Assembly: GCA_003222835.1 (NCBI GenBank)
Contig: QHXE01000438.1
Coordinates: forward strand, 1-8,981
Reading direction: 5' to 3'
DNA length: 8,981 nucleotides
From: Acidobacteriota bacterium
GTDB lineage: Bacteria; Acidobacteriota; Blastocatellia; Pyrinomonadales; Pyrinomonadaceae
The position numbers and the translations under genes are program-made. Below, piece after piece: positions 7,192 to 8,981 of this stretch (position 1 is its first letter; each line of letters starts with the position of its first letter). The notes beneath the pieces are model-generated. The model had not been told where the DNA came from. It did no database searches and worked only from the letters and a program-made list of their open reading frames with translations.

Positions 7192-7222
7192 GGCGAAAGC
7201 CGCTAAACCTCACGGATTCGCC
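7192..7222 (-). terminator. Weak candidate intrinsic terminator
   Basis: On the minus strand GGCGAA (7217-7222) pairs with TTCGCC (7192-7197), and TTTT follows. The loop is long (19 bases) and the U-tract short, so this is only a possibility. It lies upstream of the 51-residue zinc-ribbon gene and could end a transcript from the decayed genes before it. Confidence 0.25.
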
Positions 7223-7373
7223 GCTGATTAAAAGTGCATAGCACCTTAAGCGCAATATCACTGCGGGTTCACTGTGCGCAAGCTTTTACTTGCATTCTCG
7301 CTTAATGTTCTTATCTATCACTTTCCTAGTTATGCGAACACTGTCAATCAGACCTCCAACATCAGGAAGCTTA

Positions 7374-7448
7374 TCATCGATTTGCCACTGAACGTATCCG
7401 ATTTCTTCTGCCCGTCGTGACAGCCACGCCGCAAGATGAACAATACAT
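7374..7448 (-). pseudogene. Remnant of a zinc-ribbon small protein
   Basis: The frame starts at ATG 7448 with MYCSSCGVAV, the typical opening of bacterial zinc-ribbon small proteins, and ends after 24 residues at TGA (7374-7376). The second cysteine pair expected about ten residues later is missing; the frame instead reads TTGRRNRIR. Translation signals look intact: GGAGG eight bases before the ATG (7457-7461), and AAGGAGGTGA further up. The best reading is a gene that lost its frame shortly after the first knuckle. An alternative is that the real gene is the overlapping frame open at 7286-7453, 55 residues, which has no ATG, GTG or TTG start. The family assignment rests on the first ten residues only. 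Confidence 0.4.
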
Positions 7449-7465
7449 TCTCCTCACCTCCCCTT

Positions 7466-7475
7466 TCACCTCCTT
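7466..7475 (-). promoter_or_regulatory. Perfect Shine-Dalgarno AAGGAGGTGA
   Basis: On the minus strand this matches the full anti-Shine-Dalgarno core of 16S rRNA. A second GGAGG lies at 7457-7461, correctly spaced for the ATG at 7448. Two strong sites in tandem ahead of a 24-codon frame suggest that a real gene once began here, or still does. Confidence 0.5.
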
Positions 7476-7515
7476 AGCGCACTACGATATTAAGTGATGC
7501 TAAGTTCGCGCACTC

Positions 7516-7586
7516 GGGTTCGCATCCAGCGGCGTCGTGCGCCGGATGCCGGCGATCATGAGCCCGAAGGCGTGACCTTCGCAACC
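7516..7586. repeat. GC-rich palindromic block at the broken end of a small ORF
   Basis: The block contains nested inverted repeats. These are CGCCGG-ATG-CCGGCG (7540-7554), GCATCC (7522-7527) against GGATGC (7544-7549), and GAAGG-CGTGA-CCTTC (7566-7580). Short outer arms GGGTT and AACCC lie near the two ends. It overlaps the 3' end of the truncated membrane-protein frame and could be an inserted repeat element that broke it. No second copy lies in this window, so repeat status is inferred from structure only. Confidence 0.4.
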
Positions 7587-7684
7587 CTATGGGGACCTTT
7601 ACGAAAAAACAAGGCCGCCGCGCCAGAAAGGATACCGATGGTCCCAACGCAAATATGAAAAATTACAAGCGGTGAAGGCCTCAT
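7556..7684 (-). pseudogene. Truncated N-terminus of a DUF2306-like membrane protein
   Basis: The frame starts at ATG 7684 with AGGAG about seven bases upstream, and ends at TGA (7556-7558) after 42 residues. It opens with one membrane helix, in which HICVGTIGILSGAAALFFRKG is broken only by ordinary substitutions from the pattern HI-x-x-G-x-x-A/G-L-L-S-G-A-x-A-L-x-x-RKG-x-x-x-HR. I associate that pattern with the start of DUF2306-type predicted membrane proteins. The family normally continues with several more helices. Here the frame ends within 12 residues of RKG, just as it enters the GC-rich palindromic block. A shift to another frame gives FGLMIAG, as if a few codons of the next helix survive. 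It follows the oxidoreductase gene on the same strand. A genuine 42-residue protein cannot be excluded. Confidence 0.45.
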
Positions 7685-7717
7685 CCTGCTGCTCCTCTCT
7701 TATTAGCCAATAAGCGG

Positions 7718-7751
7718 CCGCCCGCGACAATCTTGCCAAAGACGCGGGCGG
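7718..7751. terminator. Strong GC stem-loop just after the oxidoreductase stop
   Basis: CCGCCCGCG (7718-7726) pairs perfectly with CGCGGGCGG (7743-7751). The enclosed TCTT-GCCA-AAGA forms an inner stem. It begins one base after the TAG stop of the minus-strand oxidoreductase. There is no U-tract after it, so it is more likely an mRNA 3'-end stabiliser or a factor-assisted terminator than a classical intrinsic one. Confidence 0.5.
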
Positions 7752-7752
7752 A

Positions 7753-8727
7753 CTATGTCTCCAAATTTATTAATACTTTTCCTCTTGCGTGCCCTTCTTC
7801 CACGTATCGCATAGCATCCGAGACCTCACTTAAGTTGTAACGCCTATCGATGATCGGTTCTAGTTTGCCGGTCACGATGAGTCCGCCTAACAGGATCAGA
7901 TCCTCTTGACTTGGTTTCGAAATGAACGGGACGGCCTTCCGATTACCGAAGAGTGATGACCAGAGCACTTCAATCATTGGAGCCAGAAGACCCATCACCG
8001 TCATGTCATGCGGCGCCCCAATCATGACGAATCTTCCCTTGGCAGTTAAGACACGCCTGCATTCTGAAAACGGATGGTTACCAACGCAGTCAAGAATCAA
8101 GTCGTAGCGCTGGTTGCTCGTAGTGAAATCGTGTCGAGTGTAGTCAATGACTTCGTCTGCGCCGATTGATCGAACCATGTCGATATTCCTGGTGCTGCAA
8201 ACGCCGGTCACTTCCGCGCCGAACGACTTGGCGATCTGCACCGCGAACGTGCCCACACCTCCCGCCGCACCATTGATCAAGATCTTGCTGCCCGGCTGAA
8301 TCTTTCCCTTGTCGCGAAGGCCCTGCAACGCGGTCAGCCCCGCGACATTTACGGAAGCGGCCTGCTCGAACGTAACGTCGTCCGGTTTCATTGCCACCTT
8401 TGATTCGCCTGAGCATGCATACTCAGCGAAAGCTCCACGGCACGCGCCGAACACCTCGTCGCGCGGTTTGAACTGCGTGACGTTTTTCCCAACCGCTTCA
8501 ACCTCGCCGGCCACATCAACACCGGGTCGGCCCAGTCTTGGTTTGCGCAGACCGAAAAATAGCCGAAGGAGGCGCGGCTCGCCTTTCATGAGGCGCCAAT
8601 CAAGTGGATTGACGGAAGCCGCGCGGACTCTTATCAAAACTTCATTGTCCTTGGGAACGGGCTTCTCGACATCCGTGATTCGCACAACATCCGGACCTCC
8701 GTAACTCGTATAGATGGCAGCTTTCAT
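7753..8727 (-). CDS. NAD(P)-dependent MDR oxidoreductase (zinc-free, quinone-oxidoreductase type)
   Basis: This 324-residue protein has full family length. The N-terminal GroES-like domain begins MKAAIYTSYGGPDVV and includes the conserved ASVNPLDWRLMKG (37-49) and PGVDVAGEVEAVG (68-80). The Rossmann cofactor motif is NGAAGGVGTFAVQIAK (152-167). It is followed by SIGADEVIDY (187-196), the substrate-domain hallmark of this superfamily, and by a C-terminal GKVLINL. The Cys/His zinc ligands of alcohol dehydrogenases are absent, placing it with quinone oxidoreductase/enone-reductase-like MDR enzymes. It would reduce an activated carbonyl or quinone in the cytoplasm with NAD(P)H; the substrate cannot be told. 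The ATG at 8727 starts one base after the upstream gene's stop, with GGAGG nine bases before it (8737-8741), so the two are almost certainly cotranscribed and perhaps translationally coupled. A strong stem-loop follows the stop. Confidence 0.93.
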   Translation of the reverse strand: MKAAIYTSYGGPDVVRITDVEKPVPKDNEVLIRVRAASVNPLDWRLMKGEPRLLRLFFGLRKPRLGRPGVDVAGEVEAVGKNVTQFKPRDEVFGACRGAFAEYACSGESKVAMKPDDVTFEQAASVNVAGLTALQGLRDKGKIQPGSKILINGAAGGVGTFAVQIAKSFGAEVTGVCSTRNIDMVRSIGADEVIDYTRHDFTTSNQRYDLILDCVGNHPFSECRRVLTAKGRFVMIGAPHDMTVMGLLAPMIEVLWSSLFGNRKAVPFISKPSQEDLILLGGLIVTGKLEPIIDRRYNLSEVSDAMRYVEEGHARGKVLINLET

Positions 8728-8728
8728 G

Positions 8729-8981
8729 TTAGGAGCCCTCCGCAGCGCGGGCCTCCTCCTTCCATCGTTGAACGTTCACGCCTTTCACGAGCAGCCACAC
8801 GGCCAGCGATCCTTCACCGATAAACGCTGCGGCGAAGATGAAAGGTGTTAGGCGTGCACCGAGCAGTGGTAATAAGAAGTTCGCGAAGCAAACGATTACG
8901 TAACTCAAACCCCCGATACCCAGCAAGATACCCAATATGCGTGGCAAAAAGGTCGATCGCAAAATCAAATATCCGATGACA
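8729..8981 (-). CDS. DUF4386-like membrane protein, C-terminal part, runs off the right edge
   Basis: The stop TAA is at 8729-8731. The frame could be read from a TTG at 8968, but it stays open to the edge (VIGY precedes LILRSTFLPRILG). The phrase GYLILRSTFLPRILG is typical of the last third of DUF4386 proteins, so the start lies beyond 8981 and the visible 83 residues are the C-terminus. Two hydrophobic helices are visible, about ILGILLGIGGLSYVIVCF and LTPFIFAAAFIG, running into GEGSLAVWLLVKGV. A basic NVQRWKEEAR tail typical of the family follows. It is an integral membrane protein of unknown function. It overlaps the ribosome-binding site of, and ends one base before, the MDR oxidoreductase, forming an operon with it. 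Confidence 0.85.
   Translation of the reverse strand, partial: VIGYLILRSTFLPRILGILLGIGGLSYVIVCFANFLLPLLGARLTPFIFAAAFIGEGSLAVWLLVKGVNVQRWKEEARAAEGS
8737..8741 (-). promoter_or_regulatory. Shine-Dalgarno of the oxidoreductase, inside the upstream gene
   Basis: GGAGG on the minus strand lies nine bases before ATG 8727. It falls within the last codons of the DUF4386-like gene, consistent with coupled translation of the pair. Confidence 0.65.

Noticed and set aside
7160..7250. Possible c-di-GMP-type riboswitch (GGCGAAAGCC, CTAAACC)
   Set aside because: The conserved GGCAAACC and GGGACGCAAAGCC segments of that class are missing, and no plus-strand gene follows.
7466..7476. Plus-strand TCACCTCCTTA, identical to the 3' end of 16S rRNA
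   Set aside because: The preceding conserved GGCTGGA and helix 45 sequences are absent. It is simply a strong Shine-Dalgarno site on the minus strand.
8768..8779. TTGAACGTTCA shared with the palindrome at 6990-7001
   Set aside because: It falls within conserved codons for NVQRW of the membrane protein, so the match is probably coincidental.
8966..8968. TTG as the start of the right-edge membrane protein
   Set aside because: The frame continues to the edge with residues typical of DUF4386, so this is an internal codon.

Overview
The window is a moderately GC-rich stretch of bacterial chromosome. It most resembles a soil Acidobacteriota, possibly class Blastocatellia. That placement is inferred from three things: long TPR proteins next to secreted CRTAC1-like proteins (FG-GAP/VCBS plus ASPIC/UnbV), zinc-ribbon small-protein starts, and many intergenic palindromes. 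No rRNA or other phylogenetic marker is present. I see no CRISPR array, tRNA, rRNA, transposase or phage gene.

Layout, left to right. (1) Bases 1-2036, plus strand: a large TPR protein whose start lies off the left edge. (2) 2037-2400: a gene-free spacer packed with palindromic repeats. (3) 2401-4134, plus strand: a secreted seven-loop FG-GAP/VCBS protein ending in an ASPIC/UnbV domain. (4) 4135-4512: a convergent spacer with two more copies of a palindromic repeat. One copy is split at its loop by a 152-bp element with terminal inverted repeats. (5) 4513-6786, minus strand: a second secreted protein of the same kind with an extra helical, TPR-like N-terminal region. (6) 6787-7752: a gene-poor stretch on the minus-strand side of the map. 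It holds one intact-looking 51-residue zinc-ribbon membrane protein, a short zinc-ribbon remnant behind near-perfect Shine-Dalgarno sequences, and a truncated membrane-protein start that seems to run into a GC-rich palindromic block. (7) 7753-8981, minus strand: a zinc-free MDR oxidoreductase. It begins one base after the stop of a DUF4386-like membrane protein that runs off the right edge.

How the genes may work together. The TPR protein and the two CRTAC1-like proteins form a recognisable co-occurring set, probably exported calcium-stabilised beta-propeller proteins with TPR scaffolds. Their substrate or process cannot be read from the sequence. The DUF4386-MDR pair is a separate minus-strand operon. 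I found no clear defence or other novel enzymatic system. The most informative signals are the nested repeat insertion at 4144-4346 and the small and decaying genes at 6998-7684, which were found by hand translation.
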